A stretch of 39,561 nt of DNA from Methylococcaceae bacterium (GCA_028748685.1 JAJRDU010000180.1:1-39561); one strand, 5' to 3'. Shown: positions 1 to 9,608, counted from the stretch's first letter. Notes: generated by a model not told the origin, from the sequence alone. Program-made: numbers and translations.

Positions 1-1197
1 GAACGCGCCGAAATCGCCGAGATTCAGGAGCAACTGCTTTCCACCCTGGAAAGCCATAACAAAGCATTCCCGATCCCCGTCGACCTGAGCAATCTGCAGA
101 ATGTGTTTGCCAAGGCACTGACCGGCGACCAGCCCAGCCTGATTCGCGCCTTGGAACTGATCGAACAGGCTCTCGACAAGCAGGCCACCGAAGAAGAAAA
201 ACTGTTGATCAATGTCGAGGACGACAGCCGGCTGGAATTGCAGCTGGCGATTATCTTGCCGCTGCTGCTGTTCTGGATCGGCCATCGTTTTTTCAAGACC
301 AATGTATTGGAACCCTTGGATTCGTTGAAGGAATTATTGTCGGGGCTCGCGGAAGGCGACATGAGGCCGATCGAACGAGACACCTCCGACCCGCTGATGC
401 ATTCGTTGTTCGACCGCTATAACCATCTGGTGTCGAGACTCTTGGAGTTGGAACAGGAACATCTCGATCACACTACAGCCCTGGAGCATCGAGTCAGACA
501 GACTAGCCACGCCCTGCTGGAACAAAGCCAGCAACTCGCCAAGGCCGAACGGCTGGCCGCTCTGGCGGAGCTGGCCGCCAGCACCGCCCATGAACTGCGC
601 AACCCCTTGGCCAGCATTCAACTGGCGCTGGAAAACATGCTGCAGGACTGCCAGGACGCCGATCTGGCGGAGAGGATGAAGATGGTTTATCGCGAAGTAC
701 AGCGCCTGACCCGCAACCTCAATGACCTTTTGGCTTCCGCCCGTAGCAGCGCCGAATCCTCGCAACAAGTCAACGTCCGCCATGTGCTGGAAGATCTGTT
801 GATGCTGCTGAAATATCAGGCCGAGGAAAATATTGCTTTCAGCTACGACGTGGCACCCGATCTTTATGCGTTTTTACCAGAAAGCGAATTCCGGCAAATG
901 TTATTAAATCTGCTGCTCAACTCGATCCAGGCCATAGGCCCAAGCAGCGGCGAAGTCAGCGTGACTGCAACCCGGCAAGGCGGACAGCTGCAAATGACGG
1001 TCAGTGACTCCGGCCCAGGGTTTAGCGACGACTTTCTCCAACACGGCATTCGCCCCTTCGTCAGCCTGAAGGATGGTGGAACCGGCTTGGGTCTGGCGAT
1101 GATACAGCGTTTCGTCAAGGATCATCAGGGCCAGTTACAGCTGCAAAACAACCCGTCGGGACATGCTTGCGTGACTTTGTCTCTGCCCATCGCCTAA
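1..1197 (+). CDS. Sensor histidine kinase, 5'-truncated by window edge
   Basis: Frame is open from base 1; H-box AELAASTAHELRNPLASIQ; ATPase motifs (NLLLNSIQA, DSGPGFSDD, GGTGLGLAM); TM segment LAIILPLLLFWIGHRFF. Confidence 0.9.
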   Translation, partial: ERAEIAEIQEQLLSTLESHNKAFPIPVDLSNLQNVFAKALTGDQPSLIRALELIEQALDKQATEEEKLLINVEDDSRLELQLAIILPLLLFWIGHRFFKTNVLEPLDSLKELLSGLAEGDMRPIERDTSDPLMHSLFDRYNHLVSRLLELEQEHLDHTTALEHRVRQTSHALLEQSQQLAKAERLAALAELAASTAHELRNPLASIQLALENMLQDCQDADLAERMKMVYREVQRLTRNLNDLLASARSSAESSQQVNVRHVLEDLLMLLKYQAEENIAFSYDVAPDLYAFLPESEFRQMLLNLLLNSIQAIGPSSGEVSVTATRQGGQLQMTVSDSGPGFSDDFLQHGIRPFVSLKDGGTGLGLAMIQRFVKDHQGQLQLQNNPSGHACVTLSLPIA

Positions 1198-1263
1198 GAG
1201 CAAGATCAGTTGGAGAGTCAATTCTGCTAGACTAACACCCAATTTCGAAACTGTCCCAACACG

Positions 1264-2205
1264 ATGAGCGCCGAACAAAAATCGCTAACTATATATGGCT
1301 GGCTGTCTATCGCGGCGGCAATATCCACGATTGCCTTGAAGAGCTATGCTTACTGGCTGACCGATTCGGTCGGATTGCTGTCCGATGCGATGGAATCGTT
1401 GATCAATTTGGTGGCGGCAGTGATCATGTTGATCGTGCTGAGCATCGCCGCCCGTCCGCCCGATGATGGCCACGCTTACGGCCATGAGAAGATTGAATAT
1501 TTTTCCAGCGGCGCGGAAGGCATCATGATTCTATTGGCGGCTTTCAGCATAGGCTACACCGCCTGGGAGCGCTTGTTGGATCCGCAACCCTTGCAGAAAC
1601 TCGATGTCGGCATCGCGATTTCGGTGTTTGCCTCGCTGATCAATCTGGCGGTAGCCAGAATTCTGATCAGCGTCGGCAAGAGCCGGCAATCGATTACGCT
1701 GGAATCAGACGGCAAACATCTGATGACCGATGTCTGGACTACGGTCGGCATCCTGATCGGCATCGCCGGCATTTCCGTCGCCAATCACTTCGAAGCCAGC
1801 TTAGGCCTAGCCAGACAACTGGGCATGAACGGCTGGGAAATCCTCGACCCCATTATTGCCATTCTGGTAGCGCTCAACATCGTCTGGGCCGGCCTGCAAC
1901 TGATACGGCGGACGATTTCCGGCTTGATGGACGCCGCGCTCTCGGCGGATGAACAGGCGGAAATTGTCGCGGTACTCAATGAGTTCGCGGAATCCGAAGA
2001 CATTGATTATCACGCCCTGCGCACCCGTTATGCCGGCGCGCGGCGATTCATGTCGGTACACGTCCTGGTGCCGGGCAGTTGGACCGTACAACAAGGACAT
2101 GATCTGGTGGAAACTATCGAACAACGGCTGATGACTCTTTTCGACAATATCGATATCGATACCCACCTTGAACCGATTGAAGACATCGCCTCCTGGCGGC
2201 ATTGA
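1264..2205 (+). CDS. Cation diffusion facilitator (CDF) family transporter
   Basis: 313 aa; SDAMESLINL, HAYGHEKIEYFSSGAEG and SDGKHLMTDVWTTVGI are CDF metal-site signatures. Confidence 0.92.
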   Translation: MSAEQKSLTIYGWLSIAAAISTIALKSYAYWLTDSVGLLSDAMESLINLVAAVIMLIVLSIAARPPDDGHAYGHEKIEYFSSGAEGIMILLAAFSIGYTAWERLLDPQPLQKLDVGIAISVFASLINLAVARILISVGKSRQSITLESDGKHLMTDVWTTVGILIGIAGISVANHFEASLGLARQLGMNGWEILDPIIAILVALNIVWAGLQLIRRTISGLMDAALSADEQAEIVAVLNEFAESEDIDYHALRTRYAGARRFMSVHVLVPGSWTVQQGHDLVETIEQRLMTLFDNIDIDTHLEPIEDIASWRH

Positions 2206-3608
2206 GCAATCCCGTGACCGAAACCTTATTGATTATTGAAGACGAAGCGCTGCTGGGCTCCGAGCTGGCCCGCTTTTTCGGCAAACGCGACTGGGAAGTG
2301 ACGATAGCCCAGACCTTAAAGCAGGCCGAGGCGCATCTGTCGAAACAGGACATCGATCCTTTGGTGGTTCTGTCGGACATGAATCTGCCCGATGGCAATG
2401 CCCTGGACTTTCTGGAACGCATCAAGGACAAGACCGGCAGCAACGAATGGGTGTTTCTCACCGGTTACGGCAGCGTCGCCGACTCGGTGCGCGCCGTGCG
2501 GCTGGGCGCTTACGACTTCATCGAAAAACCCTGCGAACTGGAACGCCTGAATCTGTTGGTGGAAGGCGCGGCTCGCAGCGCCCGGGCGCAACGCCGTTTA
2601 CAGCAGCAGGCCGCCGCCCAAAGCAGCCGCCATACCGTCGATGCCTTGATAGGCAGCAGCCCACAGGCTTCGGCATTACGCAGCATGATTTCGCAAATGG
2701 CCAGGGTGCCGTTTTCCAGCCTGATCATCAGTGGCGAAACCGGCACCGGCAAAGGCTTGATCGCCCGCATCCTACATTGCACCGGCAGACGCGCCCAAGC
2801 ACCGCTGATCGAAATCAATTGCGCCGCGCTGCCCAGGGAGCTGCTGGAATCGGAATTGTTCGGCTACGAAGCCGGCGCCTTTACCGGCGCCAAGAAGCGC
2901 CATCGCGGCCTGTTCGAGCAGGCTCATACCGGCACGCTGTTCCTCGACGAAATCGGCGAGATGGACCTGGATTTACAGACCAAATTATTGAAGGCAGTGG
3001 AAGACTTCCGCATCCGCCGTCTCGGCAGCGAAACCGAAATCGCCATCGACGTACAGATCATCGCCGCCACCAACCTCGATCTGGTGCAAAAGGTCGAACA
3101 AGGCCTGTTCCGCGGCGATTTGTATCATCGCCTCAACGTGATGAGTTTGCGGGTACCGGCCTTGCGGGAACGCAAGCAGGATCTCGACGAACTGGTGCCG
3201 CTATTCATCGCCGATAGCAACAGCAAATCGGCGAAAAACGTCAAGAATATTTCCCAACGAGCCTGGGACATGCTGAAGCGTTACGACTGGCCCGGCAATA
3301 TCCGGGAATTGCGCAATGTGCTGGAGCGTTGCGTACTGCTGGCCACCGACGAAAATTTCCCGGAGCAATGGCTACAACTCCCCAATATTTCCAGCAAACC
3401 AGCGGCGGCCCAGACCCAACAAACCGAAAATGGCATCTTCCTGCCGCTTGACGGCAGCCTGAGCCTGCAGGACATGGAAAAATACCTGATCCAGGAAGTG
3501 CTGAACCGCACCGATGAAAATGTCACCGCGGCTGCCAGAATGCTGGGAACGACGCGGGAAACCTTGCGGTATCGCGTGCAGAAATATAATTTAAAGTGTA
3601 AGAACTAA
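2202..3608 (+). CDS. Sigma-54-dependent response regulator (NtrC family)
   Basis: Receiver domain (IIEDEALLGSELARFF, LSDMNLPDG), Walker A GETGTGKG, GAFTGA sigma-54 contact loop, C-terminal Fis-type HTH; TTG start overlapping the CDF stop. Confidence 0.93.
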   Translation: MSNPVTETLLIIEDEALLGSELARFFGKRDWEVTIAQTLKQAEAHLSKQDIDPLVVLSDMNLPDGNALDFLERIKDKTGSNEWVFLTGYGSVADSVRAVRLGAYDFIEKPCELERLNLLVEGAARSARAQRRLQQQAAAQSSRHTVDALIGSSPQASALRSMISQMARVPFSSLIISGETGTGKGLIARILHCTGRRAQAPLIEINCAALPRELLESELFGYEAGAFTGAKKRHRGLFEQAHTGTLFLDEIGEMDLDLQTKLLKAVEDFRIRRLGSETEIAIDVQIIAATNLDLVQKVEQGLFRGDLYHRLNVMSLRVPALRERKQDLDELVPLFIADSNSKSAKNVKNISQRAWDMLKRYDWPGNIRELRNVLERCVLLATDENFPEQWLQLPNISSKPAAAQTQQTENGIFLPLDGSLSLQDMEKYLIQEVLNRTDENVTAAARMLGTTRETLRYRVQKYNLKCKN

Positions 3609-4048
3609 CGGCCTTTGCGTTTGACCGGCTTGGGCGTTTTTTTGGCGGACTTCTTGACTGGTTTCTTGGAAGGTTTTTTATGCGCGGCGGCTTTTTTGGA
3701 TGCGCCCGACTCAAGCGCTTTGGCCGGCTGCTCGCCCTGCTCCTCGCCTGCATCCTCTTTCTCGTCGACTCCGCCAGGCATGTCCGGAACTACCGGTCCG
3801 GTTTGCGGAGGCTGCGTGGCTTTGAAGCTGTCGCTAACCGGCGGCTGGCTGCATTCGGGCAACATTTCGCCTTCTGGCGAACAAATCACCCGGTAAACGA
3901 TACTTCCCTCGCGATCCGCCTCAGGTTCGGCTTGATGGACTGGCGGCGCGGTTTCATCGGAGATGCCGCCCAACCTTTCCCCGCTTTCGGCCTGAATCGC
4001 ATGCAGCCCAAACACCAAGGCCAGCGAGCATTTAACACCTGCCCTCAT
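3605..4048 (-). CDS. Hypothetical secreted protein with Lys/Pro-rich C-terminal tail
   Basis: ATG at 4048 overlaps the mazG stop (ATGA); N-terminal signal-like MRAGVKCSLALVFGLHAIQA; C-terminus KKPSKKPVKKSAKKTPKPVKRKGR. Confidence 0.7.
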   Translation of the reverse strand: MRAGVKCSLALVFGLHAIQAESGERLGGISDETAPPVHQAEPEADREGSIVYRVICSPEGEMLPECSQPPVSDSFKATQPPQTGPVVPDMPGGVDEKEDAGEEQGEQPAKALESGASKKAAAHKKPSKKPVKKSAKKTPKPVKRKGR

Positions 4049-4863
4049 ACCGGGTTGCGCGGAGTTTTCTTTTCCACGGTTTTGGCCTCGCGCCACAGGC
4101 CGTCCAGTTCAGCCAGTTCGCAATCGCGCAAGGCCCGGCCGGAGATTTCGACCTGGCGTTCGATATAGTTGAAGCGGCGGGTGAACTTTCGGGTAGCTTC
4201 CCGTAACGCGATTTCCGGATTGACCTTCAGATGCCGGGCCAGATTGACCACGACCAGCAATAAATCGCCGACCTCTTCCTGAATATGCGGCTGATCACCG
4301 GACTGCCAGGCTTCGTGGACTTCCCGCAATTCCTCCCTGACCTTGTCGAACACCGGCTCGACCTCCGGCCAATCGAAGCCGTGGCTGGCGGCGCGGTTCT
4401 GAATCTTTTCGCACTGTACCAACGCTGGCAGGCTAGGCGCCACGCCGGCCAGCACGCTTTCCGGCTGTTGCTGGCGATTCTTTTGCCGTCTTTCACTAGC
4501 CTTGGCTTCCTCCCAGGCTTGCATGCGCTGTTCGTCGGTTTCGAACTTGATGTCGGCAAACACGTGCGGATGGCGGCTGACCAGCTTCTCGGAAATGGCG
4601 GAGGCCACCTGCTCGAAGTCAAACAGGCCACGTTCTTCGGCGATCCGCGAATGGAACACCACCTGCAACAACAGGTCGCCAAGCTCACCGCGCAAGTCCT
4701 CGAAGTCGTTGCGTTCGATGGCGTCGGCCACCTCGTAGGCTTCTTCGATCGTGTAGGGAATCAGGCTGTAAAAATCCTGCTTGACGTCCCAGGCGCAACC
4801 CGTTTCAGGGTCGCGCAGGCGGGCCATCAAAGCCAACAACTCCTGGGTTTTAGTCAGACTCAA
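4045..4863 (-). CDS. mazG: Nucleoside triphosphate pyrophosphohydrolase MazG
   Basis: Duplicated MazG domains (EEAYEVADAIERNDFEDLRGELGDLLLQVVFH; EEVGDLLLVVVNLARH). Confidence 0.95.
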   Translation of the reverse strand: MSLTKTQELLALMARLRDPETGCAWDVKQDFYSLIPYTIEEAYEVADAIERNDFEDLRGELGDLLLQVVFHSRIAEERGLFDFEQVASAISEKLVSRHPHVFADIKFETDEQRMQAWEEAKASERRQKNRQQQPESVLAGVAPSLPALVQCEKIQNRAASHGFDWPEVEPVFDKVREELREVHEAWQSGDQPHIQEEVGDLLLVVVNLARHLKVNPEIALREATRKFTRRFNYIERQVEISGRALRDCELAELDGLWREAKTVEKKTPRNPV

Positions 4864-5792
4864 AACGACGATCCGAAGGTATCCTGATAACGTTGTTTGA
4901 ACTCGGCCATCGTGAAAGTATGATTCTGGGTGCCGTGGTGCTCGATCTTGATCGCACCCAGCAATGAGGCGATGCGGCCCGTAACGGCCCAGTCATAATC
5001 GTTGATCAATCCATACAGCAAGCCGGCGCGATAGGCATCGCCGCAACCGGTCGGATCAAGAACCTGTTTGGGCTGGGCGGCCGGAATATCGATGATTTCG
5101 CCGTGCGTGTAAACCTTGGAACCCTTGCTGCCCAAGGTAATGATCAGCGCATCCACTTTCTCGGCGATTTGCTCCAGCGTCAGTCCGGTACGCTCCTGCA
5201 CCAGCTCGGACTCGTAGTCGTTGAAAGTGGCGTAGTTGGCCAGATCCAGGAATTTGAGCAACTCTTCGCCGTTGAACATCGGCATGCCTTGGCCGGGATC
5301 GAAGATGAACGGAATAGCCAACTCGGCGAATTGCTCGGCATGTTCCTGCATGCCCTGTTTGCCGTCCGGCGAAACGATGCCGATGGTGATACCGCTGTCA
5401 GCTGGCACTTCATTGAGATGGGAGAAATTCATCGCCCCCGGATGGAAAGCGGTAATCTGGTTGTCCTCAACATCGGTAGTGATATAAGCCTGACCGGTGT
5501 AATGGTCATCCAACACATTGATGTAACGGCTGGAGATGCCGCGCTGGCTGAGCCATTGCGCATACGGCTCGAAATCGTGGCCGACGGTGGCCATGATCAA
5601 TGGCTCTTCCTTCAGCAATTTCAGGTTATAAGCGATGTTACCCGCGCAACCGCCGTATTCCCTGCGCATCGCTGGCACCAGGAAGGAGACGTTGAGGATA
5701 TGCACCTTGTCGGGCAGGATGTGATTTTGGAATTTGTCGTGAAACACCATGATGGTGTCGTAGGCCATGGAGCCACAGATCAATGCATTCAT
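4860..5792 (-). CDS. PfkB-family carbohydrate/adenosine kinase
   Basis: GGCAGNIAYNL and DPTGCGDAYRAGLLYGL PfkB signatures; 4-bp overlap with mazG. Confidence 0.92.
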   Translation of the reverse strand: MNALICGSMAYDTIMVFHDKFQNHILPDKVHILNVSFLVPAMRREYGGCAGNIAYNLKLLKEEPLIMATVGHDFEPYAQWLSQRGISSRYINVLDDHYTGQAYITTDVEDNQITAFHPGAMNFSHLNEVPADSGITIGIVSPDGKQGMQEHAEQFAELAIPFIFDPGQGMPMFNGEELLKFLDLANYATFNDYESELVQERTGLTLEQIAEKVDALIITLGSKGSKVYTHGEIIDIPAAQPKQVLDPTGCGDAYRAGLLYGLINDYDWAVTGRIASLLGAIKIEHHGTQNHTFTMAEFKQRYQDTFGSSF

Positions 5793-5902
5793 TGTTTTCC
5801 TTATGTTTGGCTATTTCTTAATGATTTCGGGGCGCTAAGGTAACGGATGTTGGCGGTAGGTGCAAGGCACAAGGTTCAGGGTACAAAAAGCAGCACTTCA
5901 AC

Positions 5903-6042
5903 TTGGACCTTGGACCTTGGACCTTGGACCTTGGACCTTGGACCTTGGACCTTGGACCTTGGACCTTGAACCTTGAACCTTGAACCTTGAACCTTGAACC
6001 TTGAACCTTGAACCTTGAACCTTGAACCTTGAACCTTGAACC
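5903..6042. repeat. Tandem heptanucleotide array: 9 x TTGGACC then 11 x TTGAACC
   Basis: Direct reading: units start every 7 bp from 5903 to 6036, with one switch G->A between 5959 and 5966. Confidence 0.97.
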
Positions 6043-6401
6043 TACAAGAGTATCCAGCTCCAGACCACGCCGGCCCAGATCAACGACAGCATCACCGCCG
6101 CCGACCCGATGTCCTTGGCCCGCCCCGACAGTTCGTGGTGCTCGAATCCCACCCGGTCGACCACCGCTTCCACGGCCGAATTCAACAGTTCCACAAGCAG
6201 CACCAGCACCACGCTGCCGATCAACAAGACTTTTTCGATATTGGTGTGCCCCAGCCAGATCGCCAGCGGTGTGGTCACCACAAACAAGGCCACTTCCTGC
6301 CGGAAGGCCTCTTCGTGTTGCCAGGTCGCCTTGAAGCCGGCGACAGAAAAAAAACAGGCGTTGACCAAGCGTTTAAAGCCTTTTGCATTTTGATTAGCCA
6401 T
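6042..6401 (-). CDS. dgkA: Diacylglycerol kinase
   Basis: 119 aa with three hydrophobic segments; ELLNSAVEAVVDRVG is the DgkA signature. Confidence 0.93.
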   Translation of the reverse strand: MANQNAKGFKRLVNACFFSVAGFKATWQHEEAFRQEVALFVVTTPLAIWLGHTNIEKVLLIGSVVLVLLVELLNSAVEAVVDRVGFEHHELSGRAKDIGSAAVMLSLIWAGVVWSWILL

Positions 6402-6411
6402 CGTTAACCCG

Positions 6412-6795
6412 TTATTCCGCTATCATTTGTTGGTAGGCGGCGGCATCCATCAATTGCTCCAGTTCGGCCGGATTATCGGCCTTGACGGCAAACAGCCAAG
6501 TATTAAAGGCATCGTCATTGACCTGTTCGGGCGCATCCTCCAGCGTTTCGTTAACCGCCACCACGGTCCCGGCCACCGGGCTGAACAGATCGGACGCGGT
6601 TTTGACCGACTCCACCACAGCGATAGCTTCGTTACGGGCGACGGCCCGCCCAACCTCGGGCAAACCGATATAGACGATGTCGCCTAACTCCGACTGAGCG
6701 AAATCGGTGATACCAACCCGGACGATTTGCCCTTCTTCCAATTTTGCCCACTCGTGGGTCGATGCGTATTTCAAATTTTCCGGCATTTCATTCAT
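6412..6795 (-). CDS. gcvH: Glycine cleavage system H protein
   Basis: Lipoyl site AVVESVKTASDLFSPVAGTVVAVN; the ORF-track start at 6801 is TTG, ATG at 6795 follows a GGTGGAG Shine-Dalgarno. Confidence 0.95.
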   Translation of the reverse strand: MNEMPENLKYASTHEWAKLEEGQIVRVGITDFAQSELGDIVYIGLPEVGRAVARNEAIAVVESVKTASDLFSPVAGTVVAVNETLEDAPEQVNDDAFNTWLFAVKADNPAELEQLMDAAAYQQMIAE

Positions 6796-6927
6796 TTTCA
6801 ATCTCCACCTAGCCTCAACAATAACCGGGAAAGCATAACCGGCTATTTATATTACACAACAAAAAATTACAGCAGCCGCATCGCAAACTTTATAATCCCG
6901 GCCTAGCCTCACTCATGTTCCGATTCA

Positions 6928-7950
6928 ATGCGCACTCTCATTTTTCTGGCCTGCCTGATCCTCTGTTTATCGAGTCTCTCAGTAAAAGTAATAGCCGACG
7001 ACGATGACCCACCGCAATCGACCGGCGGCAGCGCAATGACGGCTGACGGAGAAGTGACTCTCAATCTGGCGCCAAAATCGCAACAACTGGCCGGCATCAA
7101 GACCCAGCCGCTGGAGGCGGCCCAACAACAACCAGAATTTACCGCATTCGGCACGATAGTCAGCCTGGAACCCTTGCTACAACTGCGCCAACAATACCTC
7201 GCCGCGCGTGCGCAACAGGACGGCGCCAAAGCCAAATATAACGAAGCCCATCTCAACCTTTCCCGCACCCGGAATCTGCATGACCAGGACATCGTTTCCA
7301 CTCGCCGCCTACAGGAACAACAAGCCCAATGGCAAGCCGACAAGGCCAGTCTCGATGCCAGCGGCTACCAGCAACAAACCATCCTGTCCACCAGCCGCCT
7401 GGAATGGGGCGACACCTTGACAGACTGGTTTATCCGGGCGCAGGGCAAGACCGCCGAACAGTTTTTGAATCACGGCGCGCAGCTACTGCAAGTCACCCTC
7501 CCCGCCAACACCCACCTCAATCCCGATATTCGCCGCATTTTCATCGACGAACACGGCCGGCGCGACACGGCAATCCAAGCCACACTAATTTCGGCCTCGC
7601 CAAGGATTGATCCTATCTCGCAAGGCGAACGCTTTTTTTTTAAAATCGAAGGCCGACGCATACCTTTCGGCACCCATGTCACGGCCTGGATAGCCGACGA
7701 TGCAGGACAAACTCCAGGCGTCATCGTCCCGGCATCGGCGCTGGTCTGGCATCTTGGGCAGGCATTTGTGTTTATCAAAACAGCCGACAATCATTTCAGC
7801 CGCCGCGCCTTGCCCGCCTATACGCCGGGTAGTCAAGGCTATTTTGTGACAAAATCGTTGCGGGCCGGCGAGGAAATCGTGACAACCGGCGCACAGACGC
7901 TGCTGTCACAAGAATTGAAAAACCTGATTCCGAACGAAGACAAGGATTAA
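6928..7950 (+). CDS. Efflux RND-type periplasmic adaptor (HlyD/CzcB-like)
   Basis: Signal peptide, short coiled-coil (LAARAQQDGAKAKYNEAHLNLSRTRNLHDQDIVSTRRLQEQQAQWQ), C-terminal PGVIVPASALVWHLGQAFVF. Confidence 0.8.
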   Translation: MRTLIFLACLILCLSSLSVKVIADDDDPPQSTGGSAMTADGEVTLNLAPKSQQLAGIKTQPLEAAQQQPEFTAFGTIVSLEPLLQLRQQYLAARAQQDGAKAKYNEAHLNLSRTRNLHDQDIVSTRRLQEQQAQWQADKASLDASGYQQQTILSTSRLEWGDTLTDWFIRAQGKTAEQFLNHGAQLLQVTLPANTHLNPDIRRIFIDEHGRRDTAIQATLISASPRIDPISQGERFFFKIEGRRIPFGTHVTAWIADDAGQTPGVIVPASALVWHLGQAFVFIKTADNHFSRRALPAYTPGSQGYFVTKSLRAGEEIVTTGAQTLLSQELKNLIPNEDKD

Positions 7951-7956
7951 TAAAAT

Positions 7957-8036
7957 GTAGGTTGGGTCAGGCGCTAGCCGTAACCCAACGCGTTGGCTGC
8001 GAAATGTCGGGTTACGCTGCGCTAACCCAACCTACG
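7957..8036. repeat. Imperfect inverted repeat between convergent genes (REP-like; possible bidirectional terminator)
   Basis: GTAGGTTGGG...GTAACCCAACG near 7957 pairs imperfectly with CGGGTTACGCTGCGCTAACCCAACCTAC. Confidence 0.7.
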
Positions 8037-8043
8037 CTTATGA

Positions 8044-9087
8044 TCAACCATGCCTTATCTGCAGCACTTCCACCGTATCCCAGATTTGCTCGGTAAACTC
8101 CCTGTCAATTTTCGGCATACCATCCTTCAGCCACTGCACCAACACCTTGGCGATATTGGGGTAGGTCACATGCACGGCATGGGGATTATGTAGCCAATCC
8201 TCGATCACGCCGCTGTCCATGTCGAACATGGTATGGCCGTAACCCAACTGCTCCAGCGCCGCGGCATTGGAAATCTGCTCCATCTGCGCATGTAAAGGTT
8301 TAACCAAAATCTTTTTACCCAATTGCAAGGATTCGCTAGCCAACTCGAAACCGGCATTGCTGATGATGCCCGCGCAATCGTACAGGTCCTTCTGAAAACC
8401 GTCCCGCGACAAAGGCTTGCAGATAATATGCGAATATTTCGACGGAACCACCTCCGGCGAATACACATGAAACTCGAAATTTTCAAACGGACACAGATGC
8501 CGAATCACTTCATTGGGATCTTCGAATGGCAAATAAACCACGATCTTGTTGGGCTGCGTGGTTTTCGGAAACTCCGGTGTTTCGATGATGGGCGGCAGAA
8601 TCGGCTGTCCGAAGTGATGCCAATGCAAGCCGATACCGATGTCGGCTGGCGCAAATTTTTTGATCACCTGGTCGGCGATTGGATCGGAACCCCTGCGGGG
8701 AATATCATGACCGAATGCATACTGATGACCGATACCGATCACCTGCTTTTTCTGCTTCTTAGCCGCCCAGGCCGTGACCGGCTCGAAATCGCTGATCACC
8801 AGATCATAGCCGCTTAAATCCAGGGTGGCGACATCCTTCACAAAGCGGATCGGCTTGGCTTGCAACGCCGTCTTCAGATAAGAAACCTGTCCCTTATGGG
8901 TATTGAAGGTCAAGCCTTCCTTCAGTTGATAACCGTTGAAGACGTCCATGTCGAAATATTTGTCGGCCGGACGGCCGCTAAACTGGAAGCTTACATCGAA
9001 ACCGGCCGCATAAAGCTCCTTGGCCATGACTCTGGCGCGGGTAATGTGGCCATTGCCGGTACCCTGCACCCCATAAAATATTTTCAT
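8044..9087 (-). CDS. Glycosyltransferase, MJ1255/VC2487-like family
   Basis: MKIFYGVQGTGNGHITRARVMAKEL N-terminus and ISNAGFELASESLQLGKKILVKPL nucleotide-sugar site typical of GT-B proteins. Confidence 0.8.
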   Translation of the reverse strand: MKIFYGVQGTGNGHITRARVMAKELYAAGFDVSFQFSGRPADKYFDMDVFNGYQLKEGLTFNTHKGQVSYLKTALQAKPIRFVKDVATLDLSGYDLVISDFEPVTAWAAKKQKKQVIGIGHQYAFGHDIPRRGSDPIADQVIKKFAPADIGIGLHWHHFGQPILPPIIETPEFPKTTQPNKIVVYLPFEDPNEVIRHLCPFENFEFHVYSPEVVPSKYSHIICKPLSRDGFQKDLYDCAGIISNAGFELASESLQLGKKILVKPLHAQMEQISNAAALEQLGYGHTMFDMDSGVIEDWLHNPHAVHVTYPNIAKVLVQWLKDGMPKIDREFTEQIWDTVEVLQIRHG

Positions 9088-9608
9088 AATAAAATGTAAT
9101 TCAGACTAAAAATTGCGACGCCAATGCCTAATCCAATACCGACCAGTGTATCGGTGGGAAAGTGCACACCCAACACCACCCGAGAGAAACCAACCAGCGT
9201 GGCCCACAGGTAAAGCCCAATCATTAACGATGGAAAAAAATAACCAAGCAGCGTCGCAACCATGAAGGCCGCGGAAGTATGCCCGGACGGAAAACTGAAA
9301 TGATCGGAAGGCGTAATCACGCTTCGAAAGTCCCGCAACGCCTGCTGAGGACGATTGCGCTTGAAGCCGTTTTTCAATACAAAATAAACTGGCCTTTCAA
9401 TCGCAAACGCCAGGATCAGGGTTTTCAACAATGGATCCGCGCCGCCCTGATCCCAGTAAAACCACGCCGCCAGCAACACATAAAGCAAACCGTCACCGGT
9501 TCTGGAAACGATTCGGCACAAGCGCACCAAAGTCGCATGGATGCTGACGTTGTTTAACCAGGTAAACATGAAAACATCGTATTTATGAATGGAATAAATC
9601 AGCTTCAT
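9084..9608 (-). CDS. PAP2-family phosphatase
   Basis: KNGFKRNRP, PSGHTSAAF and SRVVLGVHFPTDTLVG match the three PAP2 motifs; 4-bp overlap with upstream-read glycosyltransferase. Confidence 0.92.
   Translation of the reverse strand: MKLIYSIHKYDVFMFTWLNNVSIHATLVRLCRIVSRTGDGLLYVLLAAWFYWDQGGADPLLKTLILAFAIERPVYFVLKNGFKRNRPQQALRDFRSVITPSDHFSFPSGHTSAAFMVATLLGYFFPSLMIGLYLWATLVGFSRVVLGVHFPTDTLVGIGLGIGVAIFSLNYILL

Noticed and set aside
2447-3217. 256-aa + strand ORF overlapping the sigma-54 regulator
   Set aside because: Out-of-frame shadow ORF in high-GC coding DNA with Arg/Pro-rich composition; the overlapping frame has clear domains.
4285-4887. 200-aa + strand ORF opposite mazG
   Set aside because: Antisense shadow of a well-supported gene.
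5903-6042. Phase variation of the DgkA protein by array slippage
   Set aside because: The dgkA stop codon lies at the array edge, so copy-number change would not alter the coding sequence.
5903-6042. CRISPR array
   Set aside because: Contiguous 7-bp units with no spacers.
6029-6407. ORFs on the + strand starting in the heptamer array (6029, 6036)
   Set aside because: They run antisense to dgkA and begin in repeat sequence; no protein family recognised.
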